Under the pieces are notes generated by a model, which did not search any database, was not told the origin of the DNA, and saw only the letters and a program-made list of their open reading frames with translations. From the NCBI GenBank assembly GCA_027475525.1, contig JAMWFC010000090.1, forward strand, positions 1,426,001-1,490,000: a stretch of DNA of 64,000 nucleotides, written 5' to 3'. Positions 43,678 to 55,541 of this stretch are shown one piece after another (position 1 is the stretch's first letter; each line of letters opens with the position of its first letter). Origin of the DNA: Macrolepiota albuminosa. Taxonomy: Eukaryota > Basidiomycota > Agaricomycetes > Agaricales > Agaricaceae. The translations under genes and the position numbers were made by a program.

Positions 43678-44054
43678 TATTAGCTATTAGCTTTTCTGCC
43701 TAGCTGAGATATTATATCCATGAAGAGGTGACTCTTGTAAAGAAGCTATTAGAGGCTCTATAACTAGGTCAAAAAGCAGGCAGGACAGTGAGTCTCCTTG
43801 CCTAACTTCTCTGGTTATTTTCCACAGTGAGCTTAGGATTCCATTTATCATAATTCTAGTTTTAGCATTTTGATATAGGGCCTTGACAGTATTTACAAAG
43901 GTAAAGAGAATGCTGAATGTTTTCAGAGTTCTCCACAGGTATCTATGCTCAATTCTGTCATATGCTTTTTCTTGGTTAAGAGCCACTATCAACCCATTTT
44001 ACTCTTTAGCTTCTGTATACTGTATCATCATTCTTATCAGCTTTGTTTAGTCAG
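43678..44054 (-). pseudogene. LINE reverse transcriptase, upstream piece
   Basis: Minus-strand IVALNQEKAYDRIEHRYLWR, KTRIMINGILSSLWKITREV and RQGDSLSCLLFDLVIEPL are non-LTR reverse transcriptase blocks. After YNISARQ a one-base shift gives KLIAN, then the Helitron array begins. Joined to 33723 this gives KLIANIFTDDTT. The 5' side stops at an LTR1 copy at 44054-44055. Confidence 0.85.
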
Positions 44055-44548
44055 TGTAAGGGCAATCTCTAGAGGCTGTGGCTCAGTCACACAGCTGGCA
44101 GAGGGAGATCCAAAGTGTATTAGAATATATACTAACAATATCATGATAGCTACTCACCTGGCAGAGGAAGATCCAAAGAGAACAAGTCTAGAGATTTCCT
44201 ATGCCAGGTTGGATGCTTCTGGGGCCTCTGAAGTGTGGGAAACAACTGTACAGTACAACAAAATCTTAAAAACTCAAAAATTGCCTATACAAACAATTGC
44301 ACAAATAAGGGGCAAACTCTGACAAACTCTGGCTTATATAAGTGGTCTGGAAGCAGTGCTGAGGGGCCCACACTTGTCTGAATGGTAGCTAAAGAACCAG
44401 AGCACCTCAAGAGCTGAGAATAGTACTAACAGATAGTATTGAAAGAATAGAAACAGTAAAATGAAATAATGTCAGAAGAAATAAGAGAATGAATGAAGGG
44501 AGAGTGAAGAAATAAGAAGTGAGAAAAGGAAGAAGTGAGGAGTCATCA
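44055..44548 (-). repeat. Diverged LTR1-family copy at a junction
   Basis: TGTAAGGGCAATCTC to GGAGTCATCA, matching 8927-9444 with more changes. Flanks (GTCAG and GCCTC) do not match, so no target duplication. Left is LINE, right is ORF-X copy 2. In its own direction it follows ORF-X, as the other LTR does at 1174. Confidence 0.8.
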
Positions 44549-44552
44549 GCCT

Positions 44553-45761
44553 CAGGGTTGATTGGGAGATTACTCTCCTTATAGTGCTTGAACATAAGAC
44601 AATAGTAGTCTTCTTTGGTCATCTCCTGCCATCCATCCCATTGCAGGATTGTAGGAGGGGTGCCATAGGTAGACAGGCACTCCATGTGCTTATCATTGAT
44701 CTGATTGAAGATGTCCATAGACATTGTTGGTGAGTGGAACTGCTGTTCCAGGAAGACCACATCATAAGTATATGTGTGATCCACCCAGTCCAGCAGGATC
44801 TGGTTGTGTAAAAGGACATGTAACACGTTGTCATTGGAAAAGTTCTGTGCATGCTTGTTGGGCATGTGAACTTGATGGATTTTGAGCTTTGGTTCCCGTT
44901 GGGGCTTAAATGGTTGCTTGAGAAACATGGCATCATATGAGGTAATCACCTCATGATACAGTCCCAGACAGGCCATGATAAGAGTTATGCACCAAATAAT
45001 CATGGGTTTGATTGAGCAGCCCCCACACTTTCACCTCCAAACCATCAGGGATTCTCCTGGAGAAATCATCCTTGGCCCTATATTTCAGGGCCTGCAACTT
45101 CTTGACACAGTTTGCCTTTTTTTTTGCTATGCGCTTATTGCATGATATTTGTTGGAATTGGTCCACTGCTGATTCTCCCTCCTCTCTGTCCTCCTCCTGC
45201 TCTGAGCTCGACTTTCTATAGTTGCTCTTGTCAGGCAAGGACATAACTGGTGCTTTGCCTTTTTCAGGCATGGGTTTTTCTCTCAAGGTTGCCATCAGAC
45301 CATTGTACTGTTCCAGGTCAAAACGACCACAGAGTAATGTTCTGGTAGAGCTGGCACAAACACTGGCAGCATGAAAAGCATCTGAACTTCTTCCGCTCAT
45401 GTGGGAATGTCAGCAGGAAAGGCTATGACCTCCAATTCAGAGGCATCAAGAGACGGCTTGCAGCTGTGGTGCTGACAAGATGGCCCTGGCTTTGCTGAGG
45501 CAGATAATGTAGATGGTGGCTGAGCCACCAGAGAGGCAGGCACATTTTGTGCCAGAGGTCTCCCTCCAGGCTCAGCACAAGGAATGTTGTGAATAGGTGC
45601 TCTTGGCGCTGTAGTAACAGATTTGGACCCCATAGGTGGAGCCCAAGGCAGTGTGAGTTCCCGCTGACCCAGAGACAACCCAGCCAAAAGCTTACTGACT
45701 GCAGCCAGTAGTTTTGACAATGCCTGAGAGCCCAGGGCAGGTAGCTGCAATGAGGAGGCAA
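44553..45761 (-). pseudogene. ORF-X copy 2, diverged
   Basis: Three minus-strand frames in succession: 45761-45397 (Pro/Ser/Ala-rich), 45400-44951 (Lys/Glu-rich, with KNYRKSSSEQEEDREEGES-like sequence), 45003-44553. The last contains DNVLHVLLHNQILLDWVDHT, TYDVVFLEQQFHSPT and WDGWQEMTKEDYYCLM, which line up with ORF-X copy 1 (DDVIRVMLHNCIPVEWADHA and WDGWRTPTTEDVYRL). One-base frame changes separate the pieces. The C-terminus is cut by the LTR1 copy. CpG is rare here and common in copy 1. Function unknown. Confidence 0.6.
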
Positions 45762-46299
45762 TGGGCTGAGTAGGCTGCTCAGGGCATGCTGGTCACGCTG
45801 CTAGTGGCATCCTAGCCTGTGGAGGCTCGACCAGTCAAGCAGGCTGATATCTAGCTGTAACAGAGCATCACATGTATACTAGTGTCAACAATGCTATATG
45901 CCTTCAGTAGAGTATTATGTAAGCCAACATCTTGTATTCACTCTAGTTCTAGTCAATCCAATACTGTGGTCTGATTCAGCACTGTGTGGCATACACAAGA
46001 TAGTTCTAGCTTGTAACCAATAGTTACATTTTTTTGAATCTTCTGCTATTGGCTTTAGACTCTAGGCTTGTTACCGACTAGGCAACTTATCAGCTCACAA
46101 AACCTCTTGATTTCTGTTGACATCACATCAAAAACGTGCTTCTATGACTAGCTCTCTTGATCTGGACCCCCCTTTCCCAGCATCAAATACAGGTGATCCA
46201 CCTGTGTCTCAAGCTGTTTGGACACAGCCTGTATCTACTTACCAGCCCTTGCCAAAGTGAGATGAAAAGTTACCTTGCAATATTAGTGCAAGCTTTGAA
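45762..46299. other. No gene recognised; probable GypC leader
   Basis: Stop-rich sequence between ORF-X copy 2 and the first traces of GypC Gag. The stretch near 46140-46250 (SSLDLDPPFPS-like) may be the decayed Gag start. Confidence 0.3.
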
Positions 46300-48780
46300 A
46301 TGCCAGGTAGGCTATCTGTGTCAAGGATAATGTCCATTGTATGGCCTGGTGGTAAACCAGGGGAGAGATCCGTAGTCTCAGAAGTGTCACTACCAGTGAG
46401 CCAAATGCCCTCACTAATGTACCTGGTATTGCCCAAGAGCTCATTAGCTCAGTCCGAAGATCAATCAGACTTTACCCAGTATTTGGAGATGGTGCAAGGC
46501 AGCACCTTCATGCATAGCACCCCATTCCAGACTGTGCTGATAGACTGGCATTTGGAGTATATGGCAGACGCTGCCACTGAATCAGGACCATCATTGTTGA
46601 TGACACATGGATAGAAGCAAGGACCAACAATACTGGTCAGTTAGGAGGACGACAATGTCGTAAGGTCAGAAAAGGTGCCATTGGTGTCTAGACCCCAGAT
46701 GTTGCAGGGAAGGGTTGGTAAACAGCCACAGATGAGGCATGAAGGACTCAGGAGAGTTCTGGACTTAGAGTCCAAACTAGAGTCCTCAGATAATGAGGAA
46801 AGTAAGAAGTCACATTTGACTCTCTTGATCTAGTTACAGCTGGTATTGGACTGATATCCATTGGTTGTGAAGGAATCAACATGAAAGCATATGCAGCTTT
46901 ACATAGTAAAGCATCTACAGTTAATGGCTGCTAGGAGCCATGATGTACCTTATACAGATTTGACTAAATATAGGGAATGCAAAATGAGTGTGCGCTGATG
47001 TGTGCCATTGATTGCAGATGCAATAGAATTGCTGAATGTGCCTTGTCAAGCTAATAAGTCCTAGCAAGACTATGCCAGGCATCAGAACACTGCAAACCAT
47101 CAACGCAATATTAGTGACGTGCCTCAGCAGGCATTATCTGAAGTTGAGACTATGACAACAACTCTAGCAGAGCCAGAGGCAACACTTGCTGTGCAAGAGG
47201 TCAAGACACCTCAAAAGCAAGTCACTATCAAAGAATAGGTGAACAAAGTCCACGTTCTTGAGAAGCAAATGCGAGCATGACGCATAGTACAACGCGTCCA
47301 CCTGGTAGACAACTGGAATAAACACGTCAATTATCAGAGGATGCACAACCAGGACTTGCATGATCATGGTGAGTTGTTAATTGATGACCAGGGGATAGCC
47401 TTTGAAGGGCATGAAGGTGTAATACCTGTTGATGATATGCAGTGACAATTTGCTGCTTGAATTGCTGAACCAGACAGATATCTGAAAGGCAGTAATGATA
47501 GTAGTGATCACTACAACAGGAGGGAGCTGAATTGTTGCAATAATGATGGTGGGGGTCATGATCACAGACAAAATGATCAAGATGATAATAATCATTGTAA
47601 TGGTGGCAAGCATGCTGGTGAATCACCAACAGAGCAAGAGGTGAGGCAACAGCCTACTCCATGGCCAGAAAGAACAGCCAACAAACATCTGTTTCACAGT
47701 CCCCAGGCATTTTTGATGCCCACACCTCATGATTTGCATGAAACTACACTGGGAATGAATGAGGCAGTCAGGATCCATATGGATCATATGCATGACCATC
47801 TCACTTGTCTGGTAGATGACTCCCTTGGAGTCAGGTTTAAATTTCCTGCTGGGGTAAGTCTACGCAAATCTGATGGTAAGCACATACATGCATATGCTGG
47901 AGGGCATAGATTCTCCCAGCTGGAGGATTGGGCCATGGATGTCTGTTACTATTTGGCAGTGTGCTGCTATGGTGGAGACAATAGAGAAGATATTTGTGTT
48001 GCATGAATTTATGAAAGGAGAGGCTCGGAATTGGTTCTATTGCCACATCCTTCACATCAATTGTGATAAATCACATTGGACATTTAAAGAGGTCCTGATA
48101 GGACTGTATAATTACTTTGTCAACATGACAAAAATGCAGGAAGCTTGAGATAGCCTTTAAAAAGGCAGTGTATAATACCAAAAATAGCGTCCAGACATTC
48201 TATGATGACCTGGTGGGTTATGTGCAGAATATGGCTGTCTATCCAGACAAATACACTATTTGCAAGACATTCCTGAATGAAATACCTGCAGATATGAGGA
48301 GAGCATTGATATGCAATGACAATCTGTCTCTGGAGGTCAATACTGTGACAGAGTTCCTGGCATATGCCATTTGTTATGAGCAGTCTACACAGACTGCAAA
48401 TTATTATGAGCAGCGTAGCTCACACCAAGGGCCTGTAAACTGTCAGGCAGTGAAAGTGTGAACTTTCCTGGCCAAACAGTTGAAGATGGAGAACAATTGC
48501 AATCTGCAATTTGTCATCTGCAAGACAATTCCTGGAGGCCAATGGCCTTGACCAAAACCTGCTGGATACCTGCCAGCAAGAGATAGTTGACCCTCTTTGA
48601 GTCAAAACCAGGTAGCAATAAGAGAGGATATAGTGCCTGCAGCACATATAGCTAGAAAACCCAATGTGGGTTCTGAAGTGGCCTAGAGAAAGCCTGCAGA
48701 AGAACTCTCAGCATGTTACAACTGCAGGAGGGCTGGACATTTTGCAAAGAAATGCCCTGCTCTGCCAAAGACACACATCT
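46300..48780 (+). pseudogene. GypC Gag with zinc knuckle, decayed
   Basis: Pieces in order: 46300-46614 (weak), 47220-47640 (VNKVHVLEKQMRA, many stops), 47641-48006 (HAYAGGHRFSQLEDWAMDVC), 48000-48148 (EARNWFYCHILHINCDKSHW), 48168-48461 (QTFYDDLVGYVQNMAVYPDK, EIPADMRRALICNDNLS), and at 48714-48760 ACYNCRRAGHFAKKCPA, a C-x2-C-x4-H-x4-C knuckle. Typical fungal gypsy Gag order, with stops and frame changes throughout. Same direction as the truncated LTR1 at 50005, so GypC may be the internal part belonging to LTR1. Confidence 0.75.
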
Positions 48781-49023
48781 GAGCAGCCCCCAGTGACGTC
48801 ATCAGTGACAATAAAGATGAGAAGGTTGTCAAGGAGGCTGAGGAGAAGCTGCAAGTGGAGGCTGATAGCTTGAAAGTGGATGACAGTAAAAGCGTTCAGA
48901 TAAATGGCAACAAATATGTTGCAGTAGACATGTACAACAGCAACTACTACACCTGTGATGATGAGGACAAACACTTGTTTGCACTGATAGAGTGCCATGG
49001 AGATCAACATGTCTGAATAAGAC

Positions 49024-49960
49024 GTGTCACACTGCAGAAGGCAACTAATAAGTTGCAGTGGACATATTATACTCCTGAGAAGAAGGAGTGCTTGGTCACC
49101 TATGTTGATGTCAATGGATATCTGGCCTGGACCTTGTGGGACTCAGAGAGTACCACTACGGGCATTATGCCCCAGTTTGCTCATGTCAATGCAATACATG
49201 TCTATGAGTTGGAGGAGCCATTGATGCTCCAGTTGAGGATCATAGAAAGCCGTGCCATAGTGCAGTTTGATGCTGAAGTAAGGATAAAGATGTCAGGAAT
49301 GTTGACCAAGGAGTATGTGGACATAGCAAATTTTGATTGCTACAATATGATCAAACTTCCTCCATGGCGGGAGGTTAATCATGAGATTAACCTCATTGAT
49401 AATAATTCATCATAGATCACAAAGCACTCAAGTTTTTCAAGACTCAAGTGCACCTATCACTATAACAACATTGCTGGATGGACTATATGTCATGATATCA
49501 GTTCAACATCACCTATGTGAAAGGTGAATTGAACAAGGTGGCAGACTGCCTGTCTCAATATTTTGAGAGCAATACTTGAGATGACGTCCATGATGTGCAT
49601 GACTATGTCCAGGCTGACAGACATATTGACCTGAAGAGTGAAGACTTGCCCTTGCATAGGTTCTATGAGATCAAGGAACATACAGTTGAGTTATGCGCCA
49701 TGCGAGCACAGGAATCACGTTGCAGCAAGCAACTGCAAGAACAGTGAGAAGCTTGCAACATCAAGGAGGCCTAGGAGATGGTAGACTATGGAGTTCCCCA
49801 GCCAGGCAAGGAGACGATGCAAAAGATGCCTCCTAGTAGTGCTGACATGACTCTCCAGCAGGCACTGGAGTTGCATGATTGTCAGCCTGTGCCAGCTGAC
49901 CTAGGCAAGGTGCAATTTCATATACATATCCAGCAAGGATACAAGGATGACAATCCCTTC
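49024..49960 (+). pseudogene. GypC protease joined to RNase H remnant, RT deleted
   Basis: Protease: YVDVNGYLAWTLWDSESTTT, where DSG is DSE, and GMLTKEYVDIANFDCYNMI. After PPWREVNHEINLIDNNSS the sequence passes at about 49415 to ITDHKALKFFKTQ and QFNITYVKGELNKVADCLSQ, the end of gypsy RNase H. The whole RT and most of RNase H, about 1.5 kb in relatives, are missing. A linker (HDYVQADRHIDLKSEDLPLH) follows to about 49960. No integrase. Confidence 0.75.
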
Positions 49961-50004
49961 CTAAAGATTATAAACAATATCCAAGCACATCTGCACTTCA
50001 AGGT

Positions 50005-50313
50005 TGTCAGGGGACTCCTCATTTCTTCCTTCTTTCACTCCTTATTCCTTTACTCTCCTTTTATTCATTTTCTTATTTCTTTTATTATTCTCTCATTTTG
50101 CTGTTTCTATTCTCTCAACACTATCTATTACTACTATTTTCAATTTTTGAGGTGCTCTGGTTCTTTAGCTATCATTCAGACAAGTGTGGGCCCTTCAGTA
50201 CCGCTTCCAGACTGCTTATATAAGCCAGAGTTTGCCTTCCTGACTTCTAAAGTCCAGAGTTTTCCTGCCTTATTTGTATAGTTATTTATTTAGGCAATTT
50301 TTGACTTTTTAAA
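50005..50313 (+). repeat. Truncated LTR1 copy
   Basis: TGTCAGGGGACTCCTCATT onward matches the reverse complement of the solo LTR1 copies for about 305 bp, with a TATA-like TATATAAG near 50217, then similarity stops near GACTTTTTAA. It is in the sense direction of GypC but without a polypurine tract before it, so either a rearranged 3' LTR or an independent fragment. Confidence 0.75.
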
Positions 50314-50506
50314 TAAACACTTTGCCAGGGTATCAATTGTCATCGCTACAATGTATGTGAAAGGCAGTGACTAATTGTTGGTTCATATCAAATCCTTTTA
50401 GGGTAAGGTGTCACATGCACAGGTCACAATAAATATAAGAGCTGATATTAGAAATAACTAATATGTAAAAAAAAGCCCTAATATAAAGTAAAATGTGCAG
50501 AAAAAC

Positions 50507-50947
50507 TCACCAAAATACTAGATTTTTGACATTATAATGAGTTAGAACATCAAGGTACCATCTAGTAACAATGGTGAAACCAATGTCCACAATTTCTCTT
50601 ATTTGTCTTCCATAAAAGGAGTAGGTAGATGTGCGTGGGTGCCAACACTGTATATCATTAACGTGTGGAAGTCCAGACATGGATGTTATGTGAAGATGTT
50701 GTTCAACATTTATACACCAGAAAAAAAATAAACATATATCAAGTGATATTGAGAGGAAATAGTGATTGCATACGGTTATTTTCATATAAGTAAGTAAGTG
50801 TTCACTAAAGTCATACTTCACAATGTCAACTGAACATCTTGGTTGTTTTAGCAGGTTGGTATATAAGGCTTTATTGCATAGTTGTTCAAGTAATACAATA
50901 GTTTTTCCATGGTTGCAGTCACACAAAATTTTTGTTTCAAGCCACAT
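50507..50947 (-). pseudogene. Uncharacterised coding fragment
   Basis: A 146-residue frame (MWLETKILCDCNHGKTIVLL, SMSGLPHVNDIQCWHPRTST, SFYGRQIREIVDIGFTIVTR) ends right where GTGAGTTTTT could be a splice donor. The His/Cys pattern and composition look like coding sequence, but I do not recognise a family. A hidden intron in the middle (GTATGC near 50775) is possible. No downstream exon found with confidence. Confidence 0.35.
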
Positions 50948-51446
50948 AGATCTATAAATTGAACAGGCTCAAGTTGTACTTAAATTGTACTAATTGCCAG
51001 AATTTTACTTATCAAAGCATTCTAGCTCACAATGAGTAGTACTAAGTACCAAGTTGAACCACAGTAATTGATAGTGTTTGCCTCTAGTAGGTGTCCATTG
51101 AGTGAGTACACAACAACATAGACTGATGATACCAGTTTGTTATAGCAGAAGAAGTAATGAGGATATAGCATTTCCAAAGTTGTGCTGCAACATGTCCTAT
51201 GAGCAAGCTAGCAGTAAGATAGTTTGAAATCAAAAATTTTAAAAAAAGATAAGGAGAAAAGAAAGAAATGTATGTATTACATATAATGATGTTATTCTAT
51301 ACAATACAACAATAATAATAATAAAATCATTATGTAATCATTTGTATGGATGAATGCTTATGTAATTATTCATGTGAACAAATACTTATGTAATAATTTG
51401 AGAATAAGAATAGTCAAGAAGACAACCATATATCATGATGCACTGT

Positions 51447-51520
51447 GGAGGAGTCGAACCCGCTGCTGGTGCACAATATCAATTTATAAATATATTCTAC
51501 TGAACTATAGCAGAGGCTTA
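51447..51520 (-). tRNA. tRNA-like pseudogene or pol III-promoter relic
   Basis: Minus strand shows TAGTTCAGTAG (A-box-like) and, about 40 bases on, GGTTCGACTCC (a good B box). D-arm GTTC/GAAT and anticodon-stem ATATT/GATAT pair, but the acceptor arms match only about 4 of 7 and the anticodon loop is 8 bases. More likely a decayed tRNA or SINE head than a working tRNA. Confidence 0.3.
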
Positions 51521-52154
51521 CTATAAGAGTATGATGTACAGAGTGAATATCAAATTTAAAACTTTCAACTTTATACATGTAATCTATAATCATATATCAT
51601 ATCATTGCATCACAATTCCACAGCCATATTGTCTTTCATTATCTATACTTGAGACTCCCAGACAACACCAAGGTTCTTGTTGACTTTATTCTCAGGAGCT
51701 ACAATTGTACACATGTGAGCATGAGAACCTTGAGTTTAAGTACACAATGGTGCGCTATATTCTCATCCTTGTTCATACTAAGCTTAACTCCATTTTCCAC
51801 TAAAAAACTTCATACATCTTTTGTTACTTTTCATCACAGCACAATACTTTTCTGTCATAGACTTTAGCTCCATCTTTGTATCTCTGTCAATTGAAGATAA
51901 GGAGTTGGCTGGTGCAGAAAATCAGTTCTGATCTGTGTTTATGAGAGGTGTGAGCCACAAATGGAGTGTTGAGATGTGTTTTAATAGTGGTTGCTTCATG
52001 TTGATTGAGATATGTTTGCACATTATACCAGTGTATTGTATAGTTGCAAAAGATTTCTATAGGAGTCATGAGATCGATGGTAATTTGATGTCAATTGAAT
52101 TAGGTTACTAGTATACTAAAGAGTATTTTTTAACTTTATTTATAAAAATAGCAA

Positions 52155-52440
52155 TTGCAGAAAAGGTAATGAATGTACTTAATAGTCTGAGAAGTTTATA
52201 CCATATGTTCAGTCTTGAGTTAGAAAAAGTAATGGACATACTGAATAGTCTAAGAAGTTTACGTCACCTGGTTAGCCTTGAGCTAGAATATGGATAAAAG
52301 AGGTAATGGACATATTGAATAATTTGAGAAGATTATGTCACTTTGTCAGCCTTGAGTTGGGCTATGCAGGTAATGTTGAGAATCAGACAGATCAGACAAT
52401 GACTTTTTGGTCTGAATTTGAAAATGTTGAGAAATAAGTG
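52155..52440 (+). repeat. Tandem triplicated relic module
   Basis: Three copies of a 63-74 bp unit (GTAATGGACATACTGAATAGTC and following) encode VMDILNSLRSL-HLVSLEL-like text. The third continues as GYAGNVENQTDQTMTFWSEF. A related, opposite-strand fragment lies at 53407-53580 (SLYHLVSLEMGYAGNIELDN). Family unknown. Confidence 0.5.
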
Positions 52441-53406
52441 CTAAGCACTTAATGTGTTTATTCAAAGGGGTGGTACTGCAAAAGACGTTGGTGGATGGAA
52501 GGGCATTGGATTTATGAAGTGGATTGAGTCTTTGTTATATGATTTGTTGAAGGCATTTATAGATTCAAGTTGGTGGTTGTTTGTTGGAGGAACATCATGG
52601 TTATTACAGTAATTTATATATAGATATGATCATGATAAATAATATGATATGATATATACATTGAGTGGTATGATATAATATACATAATATATTATATTAT
52701 TATATAATAAAATAAATAAATAAATAAAATCTGTTTGATAAAAACATATAGCAGATTGTAATCATGAAAAACATAAAAGTTAACTTACCTATAAAAAGAA
52801 AGTAATACTACTTATTGATGTATCATTATTATTTTGCGTTGTAACATATGTGATTCATTACTTTGGCTACTCTTATCCACATTGGATGCTTGTGCCCAAG
52901 AGCTTGGAAATATTGAGCTAAACATTAAATTATTCATTGATATGTTGGGTCATGGCTCTGAGATATAGAATAGATAAATTATAGATCGAGGTTATTTCTT
53001 GCATGTCAGAAAATATCTTTGATTTTTGAAGCCACATGTTTAAATGTTTAAGCTTTACCTAAGGTATATCCTACATGTTATATCACTTATTAGAAATAGG
53101 AATATATCAATTAACTTATCTTTCAGTAAGTATATTCATCATTCAACAAGAAGGACTAGTAAAATGTACCAGGATTTGACAAAGATTATAGCATTTCACA
53201 GTTCTTACCAGAGCTGCCAATCATGTCTACTTTGTCATAGATTCAGAATAGAACATAAATTCACAACTGCTGCATTGTCATATGCATACTATATATGCAT
53301 TCTTTAACAAATTACCTAACAAAAGATGAATTTTGAAATCAATTTGACTCATTTACACTAGCAGCAAAGTATGACGCTTCCTTAGCACTAGAGATCTTTA
53401 ATAATA

Positions 53407-53580
53407 TTAATAAAAGTGCCATGCCAACACCAAAATAAACATGGTCAAGTACTCATTCTCAACACAATTTTTGAATTCAAACCAAAAGTCATTATCTAAT
53501 TCAATATTACCTGCATAGCCCATCTCAAGACTTACCAGGTGGTATAAGCTTTTCAGACTATTAGTACTAGTACGTCCAAT
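53407..53580 (-). pseudogene. Relic related to the 52155 module
   Basis: Minus-strand TNSLKSLYHLVSLEMGYAGN followed by DNDFWFEFKNCVENEYLTMF matches the plus-strand module at 52300-52440 in order and spacing, showing two fragments of one repeat family in opposite orientation. No domain recognised. Confidence 0.4.
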
Positions 53581-55184
53581 TACCTCTTTTGCAATTACTA
53601 TTTTTAATATATATATAACAATAATAAAGTAATAAAGTAATAAAGAAAATAAAGAATGAAGAGATGGCTGGCCTGTCTGTCGTGAGAGCCGAGTGATGGA
53701 AAGGGTGTGGTCTTTGAGTGAGGGTGGCTGTGCTGTCACGAGAATTCCCTTTTGCTTCATGACACACCCTCAGAAGTTTCATTGCGTGCTAGTACTGGGC
53801 AAGCTGACTACAGGAAAATTTTCCCGCCTGCCCAGCCCAAATCTTATCAAGACCCAACCGCGCCATAGTGATCTACGTGATCTGAGAAGAACAGAGATTT
53901 GAGCAGTTCAGGTAAAGTGACTGTAGTCACAAATTATCCTTCCCACCTGCCTGAATTGCAGCTAAAAGCAATATTTTCTTTTTAGGTCGCGAAAGGTCAG
54001 AGCGCGTGGCATCCACACCATGTTCTTGCCCACCCCACTGTAGAAAATTGCTGTATAAAATTGCTGTATAATTTGTAATACAAATTGTAACAATAATATT
54101 CTTTCTTGCAAACACGCAACGAAATCAAAGAAGAGTACATACATACCATAAATAAAATTAATAAAATACAAGTAATAAAAGAAAAAGTAACATGTAAAAG
54201 TCAGGGACCGGCGCACACGTGCGCCGCTACAATCTGGTAGTACGACGCAACATTCATCAGAAATCCTTGAAGATTGGGATTGGATACACATCATGGAGAG
54301 AGATTCAGTATATTCTCAGCCAACACGTCGTAGATTGGGATACTGCTCACCAGGATTGAACGTTGAAGGCAGAAGTTCGGTTTGGGGAAATGCACATGCT
54401 GCAGAGTGCTGAGGAGTACATGTGTTACGTCCCTAACATGCAGTGGGTGTGGTGGGCTCATGGTTGGCTTTGAGTGTCTGGCAGCCCGGGGAGGGGTCTT
54501 GTGCCACAGTTGTGGATCTTCTGGCTCTGCCAGCATCTCTCGCGTGGAGAGGAGGGGGGGCCTTACTTAGTCTGCTTGTTAGGCAGTCCTCTGTTAGAGG
54601 TTCTATTGGCGAGACGGCGTGTTAGGCTCATCCGCTGCATCCGGTGTTAGCGGTGCACATGGTGGTAATCCAAAAACGTAAAAACATCGACCTCTTTCAA
54701 TTCCAAGCGATAATCTAGAGTGGGTGGAACATTGGTGTCCCAGGTATTAAACGAGCCGCAAGTAGGTCCAAAATCATTCATGTCGAGTAAGGTGCCTCAG
54801 ATGCGCCAACACGGGAATGGTAGAATGCATCAAGGTATTTGGAGGTGAAAAGTCAACCCATTAGTCACAAGCAAGTAGAAGAACAGCGTCGTATGCAGAC
54901 TTGTCATTGCTTTCTTCATGAGTGAAGGGTTCAATCTGTCTCTTTCAAAGCTGCAAAGCAGCAAAAAGCTTGACGGTTCTTGTCTTCCAAGCTGCGGCTC
55001 AATCCAGCACAAAGCCCGATCACAGCGGATAGTCCCTCGTTTTCGCAATACGAAAAGATTAGATTATGTTCCAAGGTCTACTTTAGTAGACTGAGGTTTT
55101 ACTACCTGCTTTGGTGCGCATTTTGTCCTCGAAATTTGTGCCCCTCACGTGATCTCGGCAGTTGCCGTTCTCTTCCTCTACTGG
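53580..55184. other. No gene recognised
   Basis: Mixed AT-rich and GC-richer DNA. Several short frames on both strands, none with motifs or matching frames nearby. 54420-54660 is GC-rich with TGTTACGTCCC and GGTGTTAGCGG words that might be LTR remains, but no paired ends were found. Confidence 0.3.
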
Positions 55185-55345
55185 CTATGTCCTTGATATT
55201 TGCTCCCTTTCGGCTATCTTTACCGGCTATTACTACTGGCTATTACTACCATGTCCTTGATATTTGCTCCCTTTCAGCTATCTCTACCGGCTATTACTGC
55301 CATGTCCTCGATATTTGCTCCCTTTCGGCTATCTCTACCGGCTAT
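55185..55345. repeat. Short tandem repeat, three units of about 51-64 bp
   Basis: Three units of GATATTTGCTCCCTTTC followed by GGCTATCTCTACCGGCTATTAC. The first carries a 13-bp extra GGCTATTACTACT. The apparent plus-strand frame here simply reads the repeat. Confidence 0.75.
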
Positions 55346-55541
55346 TATGTTCATCCTCATGTTGAAAAATCCTTGCGTTTTCTTTATATACACATATATA
55401 TAATTTTCTTGTGTTGAGCGCATTATTGTGTTTATTTCACCAAGTCGATGGATTATATATACGAATGTGTTTTTTATTTTTATTTGTTTGTTTTGCTATC
55501 CTTTATCTTGATTTATTTTCATTTGTTTCCTGTTTGTATAT

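Noticed and set aside
50005..50281. Plus-strand frame continuing from GypC into hydrophobic text
   Set aside because: The hydrophobic part is the CT-rich LTR1 sequence, not a membrane protein.
54420..54660. Possible solo LTR (TGTTACGTCCC ...)
   Set aside because: No matching terminal pair, no target duplication and no second copy in the window.
54980..55417. Plus-strand 145-residue frame
   Set aside because: Translates a short tandem repeat; repetitive text and no start context or homologue in the window.
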